Of a stretch of 64,000 bases of DNA, positions 43,240 through 54,212 are shown piece by piece. The position numbers were made by a program, and so were the translations under genes. The notes beneath the pieces are model-generated. The model was not told the DNA's origin. It searched no databases and saw nothing but the letters and a program-made list of their open reading frames with translations. Source of the DNA: Luteibacter aegosomaticola. GTDB lineage: Bacteria > Pseudomonadota > Gammaproteobacteria > Xanthomonadales > Rhodanobacteraceae. Positions within the stretch are counted from its first letter, which is position 1; every line of letters starts with the position of its first letter. The DNA lies in contig NZ_CP095741.1 of assembly GCF_023078475.1 (NCBI RefSeq), positions 3,844,001-3,908,000 on the forward strand. The letters run 5' to 3'.

Positions 43240-44565
43240 TTAGTCGGCAGTGGCGGTGGTGGGCAGGTGCCCCACCAACAGGTCACCGAGGTGTTCACGC
43301 AACGGCTCGTTCGCCAGCGATTCGAAAGCAGCGCGGCAGAACGCGAGGGTCAGCAGGCTGCGCGCTTCAACCAGCGGGATACCGCGCGAACGCAGGTAGA
43401 ACAGCGAGCGCTCGTCGAGCTGGCCGATGGTCGCGCCGTGGGCGGCCTTCACTTCGTCGGCATAGATCTCGAGCTCGGGCTTGGTATCGATTTCAGCCGA
43501 ACCCGACAGCAGGAGATTCTTGTTGCTCAGCGAAGCATCGGTGCCGTCGGCACCTTCGGCCACCACGATGGCGCCGCGGAACACGCCGCGCGAACGACCG
43601 TCAGCGATGCCACGCCACAGGGCCTCAGAGGCCGTATCGCGCGCCTTGTGATGCACTTCCAGCTGCGTATCGATGTGCTGACGGCCCGCAAGGGCAAATA
43701 CACCGCGCGTATCGAAACGCGCGCCGTTGCCAAGCACCTCGGCCGTGAGTTCGTGGCGCACCAGTGCACCACCTAGCTCAAGCGCATGGACGGTAACGTT
43801 CGCATCGGCATCGAGGCGCACATGGCCGCGACGAACCAGGGTCGTCGCCGTTGAGGCGTCCTGCAGGATGACCAGGCCGAGCGTTGCACCTTCGCGTGCC
43901 ACGTAATCCGCGACGACGGTACCCAGCTGCGTGCCATCGCCGGTGGTAACGAAGTGCTCGACGACGTCCAGCGCAGCGCCCTTCCCTACTTCCACCAGCA
44001 CGCGGGCGTGCCACGCGGTATCCGGCTGCGCACCACTGGTGGCGTGAACGATGTGCACCGGCTTGGTCGCGGCAGCGCCATCGGCCACGCGCAACACCAC
44101 GCCTTCGCTGGAGAGCGCGGCGTTAAGGTGGGCGAAGGCATCGGCAGCACCGCGACGGTAGCGGTTGGCGAGCGCGAAGCGCAGCGGCTCCGGCTGGGCA
44201 GCCAGTGCGGCGCTCAGCGGGGCCAGTTCGACGCCGTGGCCGGCATCGAGAGACGAAAGATCGGCGCGGAACACGCCATCGACGAAGACGACACGAGCAC
44301 CGTCGACGCCCGGGAGCGTGAACAGCCACGACGGCACTGAGGCACCGCCAGCAACGCCTGCATCCGCCAGGGCGAAAGCCCGCTGCGAAAGCGCACGCAG
44401 CGGCGTGTACTTCCAGGCTTCATTACGGCCTTCCGGCAAGCCGGTTTCCGCAAACGCATCGAGGTTTTCGCGACGAGCGGCATCCAGCCAGGCGATACCC
44501 GTGGCGGGCACGCCGGCAGCGGCGTCCAGTGCCGCCCGCACGAACGGGGACGGCGCGCTGGTCAT
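43240..44565 (-). CDS. sufD: Fe-S cluster assembly protein SufD
   Basis: A 441-residue SufBD-fold protein. It forms the SufBC2D scaffold with SufB and SufC. The C-terminal region GATIGQLDERSLFYLRSRGI, then ARSLLTLAFCRAAFE, is conserved in SufD. The N-terminal part (GRNEAWKYTPLRALSQRAF) matches the helical SufD start. It overlaps sufC by 4 bases. It is rich in alanine and valine, as usual for this genome. Confidence 0.95.
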   Translation of the reverse strand: MTSAPSPFVRAALDAAAGVPATGIAWLDAARRENLDAFAETGLPEGRNEAWKYTPLRALSQRAFALADAGVAGGASVPSWLFTLPGVDGARVVFVDGVFRADLSSLDAGHGVELAPLSAALAAQPEPLRFALANRYRRGAADAFAHLNAALSSEGVVLRVADGAAATKPVHIVHATSGAQPDTAWHARVLVEVGKGAALDVVEHFVTTGDGTQLGTVVADYVAREGATLGLVILQDASTATTLVRRGHVRLDADANVTVHALELGGALVRHELTAEVLGNGARFDTRGVFALAGRQHIDTQLEVHHKARDTASEALWRGIADGRSRGVFRGAIVVAEGADGTDASLSNKNLLLSGSAEIDTKPELEIYADEVKAAHGATIGQLDERSLFYLRSRGIPLVEARSLLTLAFCRAAFESLANEPLREHLGDLLVGHLPTTATAD

Positions 44566-45368
44566 CCCGGCTCTCCGGCCAGGTCGGCCTTGCGCAGGTG
44601 CGGGTGCTTATCGGCCAGCCAGGCGTAGCCTTCGGCTTCGAGCTTGAGGGCCAGGCTCTTGTCGCCGCTCTCGACGATGCGGCCACCCGCCAGCACGTGA
44701 ACGAAATCGGGTTCGATGTAATCGAGCAGACGCTGGTAATGGGTCACGACCAGGAACGAACGCTCCGGCGAACGCAGGGCATTCACGCCTTCGGCCACCT
44801 GCTTCAGCGCATCGATGTCGAGGCCCGAATCAGTCTCGTCGAGGATCGCGAGCTTCGGCTCGAGCACGGCCATCTGGAAAATCTCGTTGCGCTTCTTTTC
44901 GCCACCCGAGAAACCTTCGTTGACGGCGCGGTGCAGCAGCTCGTCGGAGATCTGCATGATCTTCAGCTTCTCGCGCACCAGCTTGAGGAAGCGCATGGAA
45001 TCCAGCTCGTCCTCGCCACGGAACTTCCGCTGCGCGTTGAGGGCGGCACGCAGGAAGTAAGTGTTGTTCACACCGGGGATTTCGACCGGGTACTGGAAGG
45101 CGAGGAAGACGCCGACCGCGGCGCGCTCTTCCGGCTCCAGCGCGAACAGGTCGCGGCCATCGAAGGTGACCGAACCTTCCGTCACTTCATAGCCATCGCG
45201 GCCGGAGAGCACGTTGCCGAGCGTGGACTTGCCGGCGCCGTTCGGCCCCATGATGGCGTGCACCTCACCCGGGTTCACCGTGAGCGAAAGGCCTTTCAGG
45301 ATCTCCTTGCCTTCGACGCGGGCGTGGAGGTTTTCGATCTTGAGCATGTGCATGGCGGTGCTGTCCAT
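44562..45368 (-). CDS. sufC: Fe-S cluster assembly ATPase SufC
   Basis: An ABC-type ATPase of 268 residues from the chosen start. Walker A is GPNGAGKST, the signature EGFSGGEKKRNEI and Walker B LAILDETDSGLD. It powers the SufBCD scaffold in the cytosol. The ATG at 45368 overlaps the preceding stop as TGATG, suggesting reinitiation. ATGs at 45353 and 45347 are also in frame, and the last gives the family-typical start MLKIENLHARVEG. None has a good ribosome site, so the exact start is unsettled. Confidence 0.95.
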   Translation of the reverse strand: MDSTAMHMLKIENLHARVEGKEILKGLSLTVNPGEVHAIMGPNGAGKSTLGNVLSGRDGYEVTEGSVTFDGRDLFALEPEERAAVGVFLAFQYPVEIPGVNNTYFLRAALNAQRKFRGEDELDSMRFLKLVREKLKIMQISDELLHRAVNEGFSGGEKKRNEIFQMAVLEPKLAILDETDSGLDIDALKQVAEGVNALRSPERSFLVVTHYQRLLDYIEPDFVHVLAGGRIVESGDKSLALKLEAEGYAWLADKHPHLRKADLAGEPG

Positions 45369-45775
45369 CAGGGCGTCAGGTGCGAGAGCGCATCGAGCGC
45401 TTCGTCGCGGCGGTCCCACGGCACGAAGATGTGGTCGTGCAGGAACGCGGAAACGGGGTTGCAGGGAATACCGCACTTGGCGAGCGCGGCGGAAACGGCG
45501 GCCATCATGCCGACCGCGGTGAGGCTGGACTGCACGCGCAGGGTGATGCATGCCCAGAGCATGCGATCACCGCTGAGATCATCCTCGGTCACGTCGACGA
45601 TGAGCGTGGTGCCCTCGTCTTCGCGGAACATCATCAGCGCATCGACCATGCGCTCGCGCGCACGGTCGTGGGAGACATGGATGAAGCGCTTCGGCACCGG
45701 GTCCACGGCCGGATCCAGCGCGGCGAGCAGCGCGCGCAGGTCGGTCGGGGCCGGGGCGGAGCCAACGATACCCAT
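45368..45775 (-). CDS. ACT-domain protein inserted in the suf operon
   Basis: A 135-residue protein. The second half, GDRMLWACITLRVQSSLTAV, then ALAKCGIPCNPVSAFLHDHI and FVPWDRRDEALDAL, resembles ACT_7/CASTOR-like ACT domains, which bind amino acids. It starts 2 bases after sufB and its stop overlaps the sufC start, so it is fully embedded between the two scaffold genes. Standard suf operons have no gene there. A role as a cysteine or other ligand sensor for SUF is a guess from position. Two cysteines (CGIPC) are noteworthy. Confidence 0.82.
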   Translation of the reverse strand: MGIVGSAPAPTDLRALLAALDPAVDPVPKRFIHVSHDRARERMVDALMMFREDEGTTLIVDVTEDDLSGDRMLWACITLRVQSSLTAVGMMAAVSAALAKCGIPCNPVSAFLHDHIFVPWDRRDEALDALSHLTP

Positions 45776-45777
45776 GC

Positions 45778-47256
45778 TCAGCCCACCGCGCCTTCGAGGG
45801 AGACCTCGAGCAGCTTCTTGGCTTCGACGGCAAACTCCATCGGCAGCTCGCGGAACACCTGCTTGCAGAAGCCGTCCACGATCATCGACACGGCATCTTC
45901 CTCGCCGATACCGCGCGACAGGCAGTAGAACAGCTGGTCGTCGGAGATCTTCGAGGTGGTGGCCTCGTGCTCGACGATCGCGCCGGGGTTCTTCACTTCC
46001 ATGTACGGGAAGGTGTGCGCGCCGCACTGCTTGCCGATCAACAGCGAGTCGCACTGCGTGTAGTTGCGCGCGCCATCGGCGCCCTTCTCGATCTTGACCA
46101 GGCCACGATAGCTGTTGGAGCTGCGGCCCGCGCTGATGCCCTTGGCCACGATCTTCGACTTCGTGCCTTTGCCGATGTGGATCATCTTGGTGCCGGTATC
46201 GGCCTGCTGGCGGTGATGGGTCAGTGCCACCGAGTAGAACTCGCCCACCGAGTTATCACCGCGCAGCACGCAGCTGGGGTATTTCCAGGTGATGGCGGAG
46301 CCGGTTTCCACCTGGGTCCAGCTGATCTTCGACGACACGCCGCGGCAATCGCCGCGCTTGGTCACGAAGTTGTAGATACCGCCCACGCCGTTCTCGTCGC
46401 CGGGGTACCAGTTCTGCACCGTGGAATACTTGATCTGCGCGCGATCCAGCGTCACCAGCTCGACGACGGCGGCGTGCAGCTGGTTCTCGTCGCGCATGGG
46501 CGCCGTGCAGCCCTCGAGGTACGAGACGTAGCTATCGTCCTCGGCCACGATCAGCGTGCGCTCGAACTGCCCGGTGTTCACCGCATTGATACGGAAGTAC
46601 GTCGACAGCTCCATCGGGCAACGCACGCCCTTGGGGATGAACACGAAGCTGCCATCGGAGAACACCGCGGAATTCAGCGCGGCGAAGTAGTTATCGCCCA
46701 CCGGCACCACACTGCCGAGGTACTGGCGCACCAGGTCGCCGTGCTCACGGATGGCTTCGGACATGGAGCAGAAGATGACGCCTGCTTCGGCCAGTTCCTT
46801 GCGGAACGTGGTGCCGACGGACACCGAGTCGAACACGGCATCCACGGCGACGCCGGCCAGCTTCGCGCGCTCATGCAGCGGCACGCCGAGCTTCTCGTAG
46901 GTTTCGAGCAGCTTCGGGTCCACTTCATCCAGCGACTTCGGGCCGGCCTTGGGGGCGGAGTAGTAGCTCACCGACTGGTAATCGATGGGGCCGATATCGA
47001 GCTTGGCCCAGTCCGGCTCCGGCATGGTCAGCCAGTGGCGGTAGGCGGCCAGGCGCCATTCGGTCATCCACGCAGGCTCGCCCTTGATCGCCGAAAGCTG
47101 GCGAACGATGTCTTCGTTCAGACCGGGCGGGAGGCTGGTGGATTCGATATCGGTGACGAAGCCTGCCTCGTAGCGGCGGTTGAGGGCCGCTTCGACTTCG
47201 GCGTTGTCGCGCACCGGCGCTGCCACTTCGCGTGTCATGTTCTCGCTCTCGTTCAT
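45778..47256 (-). CDS. sufB: Fe-S cluster assembly scaffold SufB
   Basis: A 492-residue scaffold on which clusters are built. Characteristic blocks are [40 protein letters not shown] and [20 protein letters not shown]. The start (ATG at 47256) overlaps the stop of the Rrf2 regulator by 4 bases. It is the first structural gene of the suf operon and is nearly full length relative to E. coli SufB (495). Confidence 0.97.
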   Translation of the reverse strand: MNESENMTREVAAPVRDNAEVEAALNRRYEAGFVTDIESTSLPPGLNEDIVRQLSAIKGEPAWMTEWRLAAYRHWLTMPEPDWAKLDIGPIDYQSVSYYSAPKAGPKSLDEVDPKLLETYEKLGVPLHERAKLAGVAVDAVFDSVSVGTTFRKELAEAGVIFCSMSEAIREHGDLVRQYLGSVVPVGDNYFAALNSAVFSDGSFVFIPKGVRCPMELSTYFRINAVNTGQFERTLIVAEDDSYVSYLEGCTAPMRDENQLHAAVVELVTLDRAQIKYSTVQNWYPGDENGVGGIYNFVTKRGDCRGVSSKISWTQVETGSAITWKYPSCVLRGDNSVGEFYSVALTHHRQQADTGTKMIHIGKGTKSKIVAKGISAGRSSNSYRGLVKIEKGADGARNYTQCDSLLIGKQCGAHTFPYMEVKNPGAIVEHEATTSKISDDQLFYCLSRGIGEEDAVSMIVDGFCKQVFRELPMEFAVEAKKLLEVSLEGAVG

Positions 47257-47705
47257 GCGTTTGCCTGCGCGGCATCAGCCACGCCCTTCGCCGGCGCCGT
47301 GGGGCGCCCGGCCAGCATCTGTGCCAGGGTCATACCGCGCAGCACGCCATCGATGGCCCCGGAAACGGAGCGCCAGCTACCACTGACGCCGCACTGCGAC
47401 TGACGCTCGCAGTGACCCTGGGCAATGCTGCATTCGGTAAGCCCGATGGGCCCTTCCAGCGCCTCGACGATATCGGCCAGGCTGATCGCCTCCGCCGGGC
47501 GTGCCAGGCGGTAGCCGCCGTTGACGCCGCGGAAGGAATCCACCAGCCCCGCATGGCCGAGCAGCTTCAGCAACTTGGACACCGTGGGGAGCTCCAGGCG
47601 CGCCTCATCGGCGATCTGAGCGGTGCTCAGAACGTCGGCGGGGTGCGTGGCGATGACGGTCATCACCACGGTGGCGTAGTCGGTAAGTCGGCTGACGCGA
47701 AGCAT
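47253..47705 (-). CDS. Rrf2 family Fe-S-sensing regulator of the suf operon
   Basis: A 150-residue winged-helix repressor. The N-terminal helix-turn-helix is [20 protein letters not shown]. The cluster-binding cysteines are C92, C99 and C105 (ECSIAQGHC, then ERQSQC), close to IscR (92, 98, 104). It belongs to the SUF-type Rrf2 group found at the head of suf operons. It should bind its own promoter when holding a cluster, switching suf off when clusters suffice. The ATG at 47705 is preferred over longer open frames upstream, which run into the promoter. Confidence 0.93.
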   Translation of the reverse strand: MLRVSRLTDYATVVMTVIATHPADVLSTAQIADEARLELPTVSKLLKLLGHAGLVDSFRGVNGGYRLARPAEAISLADIVEALEGPIGLTECSIAQGHCERQSQCGVSGSWRSVSGAIDGVLRGMTLAQMLAGRPTAPAKGVADAAQANA

Positions 47706-47732
47706 CGGCGGAAGGGGGAATTGGGAAACCGG

Positions 47733-47767
47733 ACCAAAATGGTACTGTTTCCAACCCGATTTTGCAA
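47733..47767 (-). promoter_or_regulatory. promoter of the suf operon with a dyad over the -10
   Basis: On the minus strand: TTGCAA (47762-47767), 17 bases, TACCAT (47739-47744). The dyad ACCATTTTGGT (47733-47743) overlaps the -10 and start region, as expected for an Rrf2 repressor site. The dyad core is short and was not compared with other genomes. Confidence 0.6.
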
Positions 47768-47880
47768 CGCAACGCGGGGCCGGCTGGCGCCCATCTTGGT
47801 ATAGCGAAGTGCCGTGATCCTGGTGCTTTCGGCTGCACCACCCCGAGGCGCATGCTGGTTTCCCCGACAGGAGCCAGCCC

Positions 47881-48291
47881 ATGAAACGCACCCTCTTTTC
47901 CCTGCTATCCCTCGCCCTGCCCTTTGCAGCCATGGCGGCGCCGCCTGCCGCGCCCGAGGAGCACGTGGCCGTTAACTTCTCGCACGATCTGCCCAATGTG
48001 CCGGGGAAGAAGCTAACCGCGGTGGAGGTCACCTACCCGCCCGGCGGCGCCTCGGCACCGCACCACCATGCGGGATCAGCGTTTATCTATGCCTACGTGG
48101 TCTCGGGCAGCATCGTCAGCGAGGTGAACGGCGGCGGCGAGCATACCTATAAGGCCGGGGAGAGCTTTTACGAGACACCGGGTTCCGCACACCAGGTGAG
48201 CCGCAACGGCAGCAAGACCGAGCCGGCGAAGCTGCTGGCGGTGTTCGTGGTGGACAGCCAGGACACCCACCTGACCACGCCAGACCACTAA
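47881..48291 (+). CDS. secreted cupin-domain protein
   Basis: A 136-residue periplasmic protein with signal peptide (LLSLALPFAAMAA) and one cupin barrel. Metal ligands of motif 1 are visible in ASAPHHHAGSAFIYAYVVSG, and motif 2 in YETPGSAHQVSRN. Small secreted cupins of this kind often bind a metal; the substrate is unknown. It is divergent from the suf regulator and is followed by a 20-base perfect palindrome. Confidence 0.88.
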   Translation: MKRTLFSLLSLALPFAAMAAPPAAPEEHVAVNFSHDLPNVPGKKLTAVEVTYPPGGASAPHHHAGSAFIYAYVVSGSIVSEVNGGGEHTYKAGESFYETPGSAHQVSRNGSKTEPAKLLAVFVVDSQDTHLTTPDH

Positions 48292-48297
48292 TGCTCA

Positions 48298-48317
48298 TGT
48301 AGGAGCGCGCTCCTACA
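48298..48317. repeat. minimal GTAGGAGC palindrome
   Basis: TGTAGGAGCGCGCTCCTACA is a 20-base perfect palindrome: the two half arms of the GTAGGAGCGCGC repeat fused with no spacer. It lies between convergent genes (cupin and the small ORF ending at 48324). Confidence 0.75.
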
Positions 48318-48323
48318 GGGTGA

Positions 48324-48533
48324 TCACCGACCGCGTTCGTGGGCGCGGATGGTTTTGATCAACGCAATGAGGCGGGTGGTTTCGCCAGCCTCCACGAGAT
48401 CCTCGGCCGTGCGGAAGCCGAGCGCGGCGATCGGGTCTTCGGTAAACCATGCCCGGCGGCGGGCACGGTCGGGCTCGACGTGCCGCGCCTCGGCGAGTAC
48501 GCGGGCGGTGTCGCACAGCAGCCTCACGGACAT
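48324..48533 (-). CDS. small protein with DUF2384 (ParS/MbcA)-like C-terminal segment
   Basis: A 69-residue protein reading AWFTEDPIAALGFRTAEDLV in the middle. This resembles the toxin-binding DUF2384 segment of Xre/MbcA/ParS antitoxins (W, P, LGGRTP, DLL pattern). It lacks the N-terminal helix-turn-helix, and no RES-type toxin is adjacent. It starts nine bases after the mlaA stop, so it is probably translated from the same mRNA. The assignment rests on a short pattern; it could simply be an unrelated conserved small protein. Confidence 0.5.
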   Translation of the reverse strand: MSVRLLCDTARVLAEARHVEPDRARRRAWFTEDPIAALGFRTAEDLVEAGETTRLIALIKTIRAHERGR

Positions 48534-48542
48534 GAGACCACC

Positions 48543-49343
48543 TCAGGGGTTGACCGGGAGGCCGGTCGCCGCACGCCCTTCGGCGCCGGATTCAGCACTG
48601 TGCACGGCGCCGCGGCGGCCATCGTCCACGAGCGCCCTGCGCCGGGCAGCCGCGTTATCGCGGAGTGCCGCGTAATAGTCCGGCGATTGCTCGAGCGCAT
48701 CGGTGATTGGCAATGCGCGGGCCCGGCCATCGACGATGCCACCGACCGTCGCCGCCGTGTTCAACGTCGAGACCGTGTCGGAGTTATCGCCCAGCCGGTT
48801 GAACGACAGGGTGAGGATCCGCCCCACCGAGTCGCGAACATTGGACGACCCGAAGACCGGCAGTTCCACGGTATGGCCCGGCCCCATGCCCCAGACGCCG
48901 AAGGTCTGCCCCAGGTCCGCGTCATGCCTTGGCATGCCCCAATGGCTTGCCACATCGAAGATGCCGGCGACGCCAATGGTGCTGTTGATGACGAAGCGAC
49001 CCGCGGTGTTCAACGAGCGTAACCCGTTCGCCTGCAGCAGGTCATTGGCGAAGACCAGCGGCTCGCGCAGGTTCTGGGAGAAGTTGCGCACGCCACTGCG
49101 TACGGGCTTGGGCAGGTGGGCGTAGCCGCGCGCCACGGGGCGCAGGACACCGGCATCCACCACCTTGTTGAAGGCGAAGATCTTCCGGTTGATCGGTTCG
49201 TCCTGTGGCGCGTCCTTCTTCACACCGTGGGAGCACGCGGACAGCGCGAACAACGTGGCGGCCGCCACGCCGCTCCGCCATGCGGTGGCGGGCAGCCGGG
49301 CGGGCGCGGCGTCACGCCGGGAGTTACGCGGGGAAACCACCAT
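48543..49343 (-). CDS. mlaA: phospholipid-binding lipoprotein MlaA (VacJ family)
   Basis: A 266-residue outer membrane lipoprotein. The lipobox is FALSAC (Cys 37) after an unusually long basic n-region. Family blocks are NRKIFAFNKVVDAGVLRPVA, FVINSTIGVAGIFDVASHWG and LGQTFGVWGMGPGHTVELPV. MlaA takes misplaced phospholipid from the outer leaflet and passes it to MlaC. The rest of the mla operon is not in the window. It is divergent from the response regulator at 49510; 49344-49509 holds an 8-bp hairpin (49352-49375). Confidence 0.95.
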   Translation of the reverse strand: MVVSPRNSRRDAAPARLPATAWRSGVAAATLFALSACSHGVKKDAPQDEPINRKIFAFNKVVDAGVLRPVARGYAHLPKPVRSGVRNFSQNLREPLVFANDLLQANGLRSLNTAGRFVINSTIGVAGIFDVASHWGMPRHDADLGQTFGVWGMGPGHTVELPVFGSSNVRDSVGRILTLSFNRLGDNSDTVSTLNTAATVGGIVDGRARALPITDALEQSPDYYAALRDNAAARRRALVDDGRRGAVHSAESGAEGRAATGLPVNP

Positions 49344-49509
49344 GGGATCGTCTCTGCGGGAGGGGTGCCGCAGAGCTTCGCGAGCCCATGCGTCCCGCGT
49401 TTTTCCACTTTACGTCCAGCCGCTCACAATGTTTCAGGCCGGAAACAATCCCCACCGTTGCGCGCGGAACCGCTATAAAGAGCCCTGTACTGCATCGCCC
49501 GGGCCCTTC

Positions 49510-50220
49510 ATGCAACGCCTCCTCATCGTGGATGACGACGAAGAGATCCGCTCCCTGCTCCAGCGGTTCTTCCAGCGGAGCGGCTTCGATGCCGACACGG
49601 CCGCCTCCGGCGCGGAAATGGATAGCAGGCTTGCGCGTGGGCGATACGACCTCGTGATCCTGGACGTGATGCTCCCTGACGAGGACGGCTTCAGCCTGTG
49701 CAAGAGGCTGCACGCCGCGGGCGGCATGGCCATCATCATGGTGACGGGTGTTGTCGAATCGACCGACCGCATCGTAGGCCTTGAGCTGGGTGCGGATGAT
49801 TACGTCACCAAGCCGTTCGATGCCCGCGAATTGCTGGCCCGCGTGCGCGCCGTGCTACGGCGCAGCGACGCCTCCGCGGCGAATACCAACCACGGCGCAT
49901 CGCCGATGCTGCGCTTCAGCGGTTGGCGCCTCGATATCGTCCGTCGCGAGCTGCGCTCGACCGACCACACGCTCACCCCGCTTTCCGGGGCCGAATTCGA
50001 ACTCTTGGTCGTGTTCGCCCAGCACCCACGCCGCGTGCTCACCCGCGAGCAACTCATCGATCTCGCCCGCGGGCCACGCCACGAGGCGTTCGACCGCAGC
50101 ATCGATGTCCAGGTGAGCCGGCTACGGCGGAAGATCGAGGAAGACCCTGGCGATCCCGAAATCATCCGCACGGTGCGCAACGTCGGCTATATGTTCAACA
50201 CGACCGTTGAGCGCTTGTGA
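49510..50220 (+). CDS. OmpR family response regulator
   Basis: A 236-residue two-domain regulator. The receiver has D52 in VILDVMLPDEDGFSL and the conserved lysine in DDYVTKPFDAREL. The C-terminal winged-helix effector ends DVQVSRLRRKIEEDPGDPEI. The open frame extends upstream to 49165, but the ATG at 49510 starts the receiver exactly. The stop overlaps the start of the sensor gene (TGATG), so the two form one operon and one phosphorelay. Confidence 0.94.
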   Translation: MQRLLIVDDDEEIRSLLQRFFQRSGFDADTAASGAEMDSRLARGRYDLVILDVMLPDEDGFSLCKRLHAAGGMAIIMVTGVVESTDRIVGLELGADDYVTKPFDARELLARVRAVLRRSDASAANTNHGASPMLRFSGWRLDIVRRELRSTDHTLTPLSGAEFELLVVFAQHPRRVLTREQLIDLARGPRHEAFDRSIDVQVSRLRRKIEEDPGDPEIIRTVRNVGYMFNTTVERL

Positions 50221-51563
50221 TGCTGTTCCAGCGATGGGCCTCCGACACGATCGGCCGCTGGTTTGCGATCAACATCGTGGTGGCGGTCATCATCGCGGCA
50301 GGAATGAACGCGGCGTTCGCCGCGTTTGCGGGTGTGTGGGCCAAGCCAGGCATTGGCGATGTCGGCCTGATCGACCAGACCGTCGCCATCGCGCGCATGC
50401 TCGATGGTGCGCCCCGCGCGTGGCGCGCGAAGCTCGCCACTGCCGCGAGTAACGCCACCTATGACGTGACCTGGATCCCTGATGAAACTTCAATCGGACT
50501 TCCACTCGATAGCATTGTGTTCCGCTCGGCGGGCAAGAAGGTGCGCACGCTGTTGGAGCGGCCCACGGCGCGCGTTGTCGCGTATGAGCCTGGCGACCTC
50601 GACCTGCATGGGCACCCCGTAACGACCTACGGTCTCGCGATCTCGCTATCGGATGGCTCCTGGGTGCGCTTCGTCACCTCGCAGCGAAGCTGGGGCCTCA
50701 ACGCTTCAACGCGGACGCTGTTGACCGCCGCGTTCGCCGTGATCTGCAGTCTTCTGGTGGCCACACTGGCGAGCCGCCGCCTGGCTCGCCCCATGGAACG
50801 TTTCGCCCGGCAGGCGCAGCGCTTCGGCGCGGATGTGAACGCACCGCCGATGGAGGCGAGCGGTCCCGTCGAAATCCGCCTTGCCGGCCAGGCCTTCAAC
50901 GTGATGCAGGCGCGCGTACAGCGTTATGTCGCCGACCGCACAACCATGCTGGCTGCCATCTCACACGACTTGCGCGCACCGCTGACCCGGATGCGCCTGC
51001 GCGGCGAATTCATCGAGGATGACGAGCAGCAACGCAAGCTGTTTCGCGACGTCGACGAGATGCAGGCCATGGTGGATGCTTCCCTGGAATTCTTCCGCGA
51101 TGACCATGAGCAGGAGCCCAGCACGCGCTTCCTGCTTTCGGAACTGATCAACACCGTCGTGGACGATTTCCGCGACGCCGGCCACGACGTAACCTTCGAT
51201 GCTCCGGGCAACATCACCTACGAAGGGCGCCCACTAACCCTGCGGCGCGCCATTGCCAACCTCGTCGATAACGCCATCAAGTACGGTTGCCGTGCCACGG
51301 TCAGGCTGCGCTCGGGCGAGGCATGGGTCGAGATCGTGGTCGACGATGAAGGCCCCGGCATCCCCGAAGACTTGCGCGAGACCGTGTTCCGGCCGTTTTA
51401 TCGGATCGAAGGATCACGCAACCGCCAGACCGGTGGCGTGGGGCTCGGCCTTGCCGCCGTACGCTCTGCCGTGCGTGGGCACGGGGGCGATATCACGCTG
51501 GAATCGCGGCCAGCCGGCGGCCTTAGGGTCCGAGTGAAGTTGCCCATCATCACAGCCGGATAG
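50220..51563 (+). CDS. EnvZ-type sensor histidine kinase
   Basis: About 447 residues. TM1 is near residues 15-38, a periplasmic loop of about 125 residues follows, TM2 is near 168-185, then HAMP. HisKA has the phospho-histidine in AAISHDLRAPLTRMRLRGEF (near residue 249). The ATPase has LVDNAIKYG, DDEGPGIPED and GGVGLGLAAVR. Starts by TGATG overlap with the regulator gene; a GTG at 50217 is also in frame. The stimulus is unknown. The loop has no recognisable sensor fold. Confidence 0.93.
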   Translation: MLFQRWASDTIGRWFAINIVVAVIIAAGMNAAFAAFAGVWAKPGIGDVGLIDQTVAIARMLDGAPRAWRAKLATAASNATYDVTWIPDETSIGLPLDSIVFRSAGKKVRTLLERPTARVVAYEPGDLDLHGHPVTTYGLAISLSDGSWVRFVTSQRSWGLNASTRTLLTAAFAVICSLLVATLASRRLARPMERFARQAQRFGADVNAPPMEASGPVEIRLAGQAFNVMQARVQRYVADRTTMLAAISHDLRAPLTRMRLRGEFIEDDEQQRKLFRDVDEMQAMVDASLEFFRDDHEQEPSTRFLLSELINTVVDDFRDAGHDVTFDAPGNITYEGRPLTLRRAIANLVDNAIKYGCRATVRLRSGEAWVEIVVDDEGPGIPEDLRETVFRPFYRIEGSRNRQTGGVGLGLAAVRSAVRGHGGDITLESRPAGGLRVRVKLPIITAG

Positions 51564-51592
51564 GCCCACGAAGGCACCAGCCTGGACAAGTG

Positions 51593-53378
<1,786 letters not shown>

Positions 53379-53394
<16 letters not shown>

Positions 53395-54212
53395 GATCGT
53401 GCGAAGTGTCGAGCCAACGGCGACCAGAGGCCTGCCGGCACATCGTGGCCCATGCCTTCGATCAGCAGCCATTCCGCACCCGGAATACAGGTCGCCGTAT
53501 CCTCGCCACATGCCACGGGAATCAGCGGATCATCCATCCCGTGCACGATGAGCGATGGAGCCTGGATACGTGCGATCCGGTGACGAATGTCACCGGTCGC
53601 ACCGATCGCGGCGATCTGTCGCGCAAATCCGCCAGGGTCATAGGCGCGGCGAAGTTCTTCGGCAATGAGTGCTCGGTGCGCATTCTCATCAAACGGAAAG
53701 CCTGAGCCTGCGATACGGCGCGCGAAATGGATGCCTGCAGCGACATAGCCGTCATGGTCGATCGCGGGGTGCGGCCTGGGCGTCATGAGCATCGCCATGA
53801 CATCAGGCGCCGCCTTCGGCAGGCCAGCATTGCCCGTGCTGGACATGATCGAGGTCAACGAAAGCACGCGATCCGGATGGTCGCAGGCGAGCAGTTGCGC
53901 GATCATGCCGCCCATCGAACGCCCGACCACATGGGCGTCGCTGATACCCAGGGCATCCATCAGGCCAACCGTATCAGCCACCATGTCATCGAGCGTGTAG
54001 GCATCCGCTTCGGTGAAATGCGTCGATAGACCCGCATCGCGGTTATCGAATCGGATCACCCGAAAGCCGCTGGCCGAGACCTGCCGGCAAAATCGGCCAT
54101 CCCAACGAATGCGTTGCGAGCCGAGCCCGGAAATCAACAGGACAGCCGGCAGCATCTCGTCGCCAAAGCTGTCATAGCCGACCGTGATGCCGTTAGCGTG
54201 GGCCGTCGTCAT
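53379..54212 (-). CDS. alpha/beta hydrolase
   Basis: A 277-residue alpha/beta-hydrolase-fold protein. The nucleophile elbow is VVGRSMGGMIAQ, the acid is likely in VHGMDDPLIP and the histidine in EGMGHDVPAGL. Oxyanion-hole sequence LISGLGSQRIRWD follows the first strands. Substrate unknown; close family members include esterases and epoxide or lactone hydrolases. It overlaps the DUF1330 gene by 4 bases, so they form a two-gene operon. Confidence 0.9.

Noticed and set aside
41967..43776. 601-codon plus-strand open frame opposite sufS and sufD
   Set aside because: Antisense of two conserved suf genes; low-complexity H/R/D/G composition.
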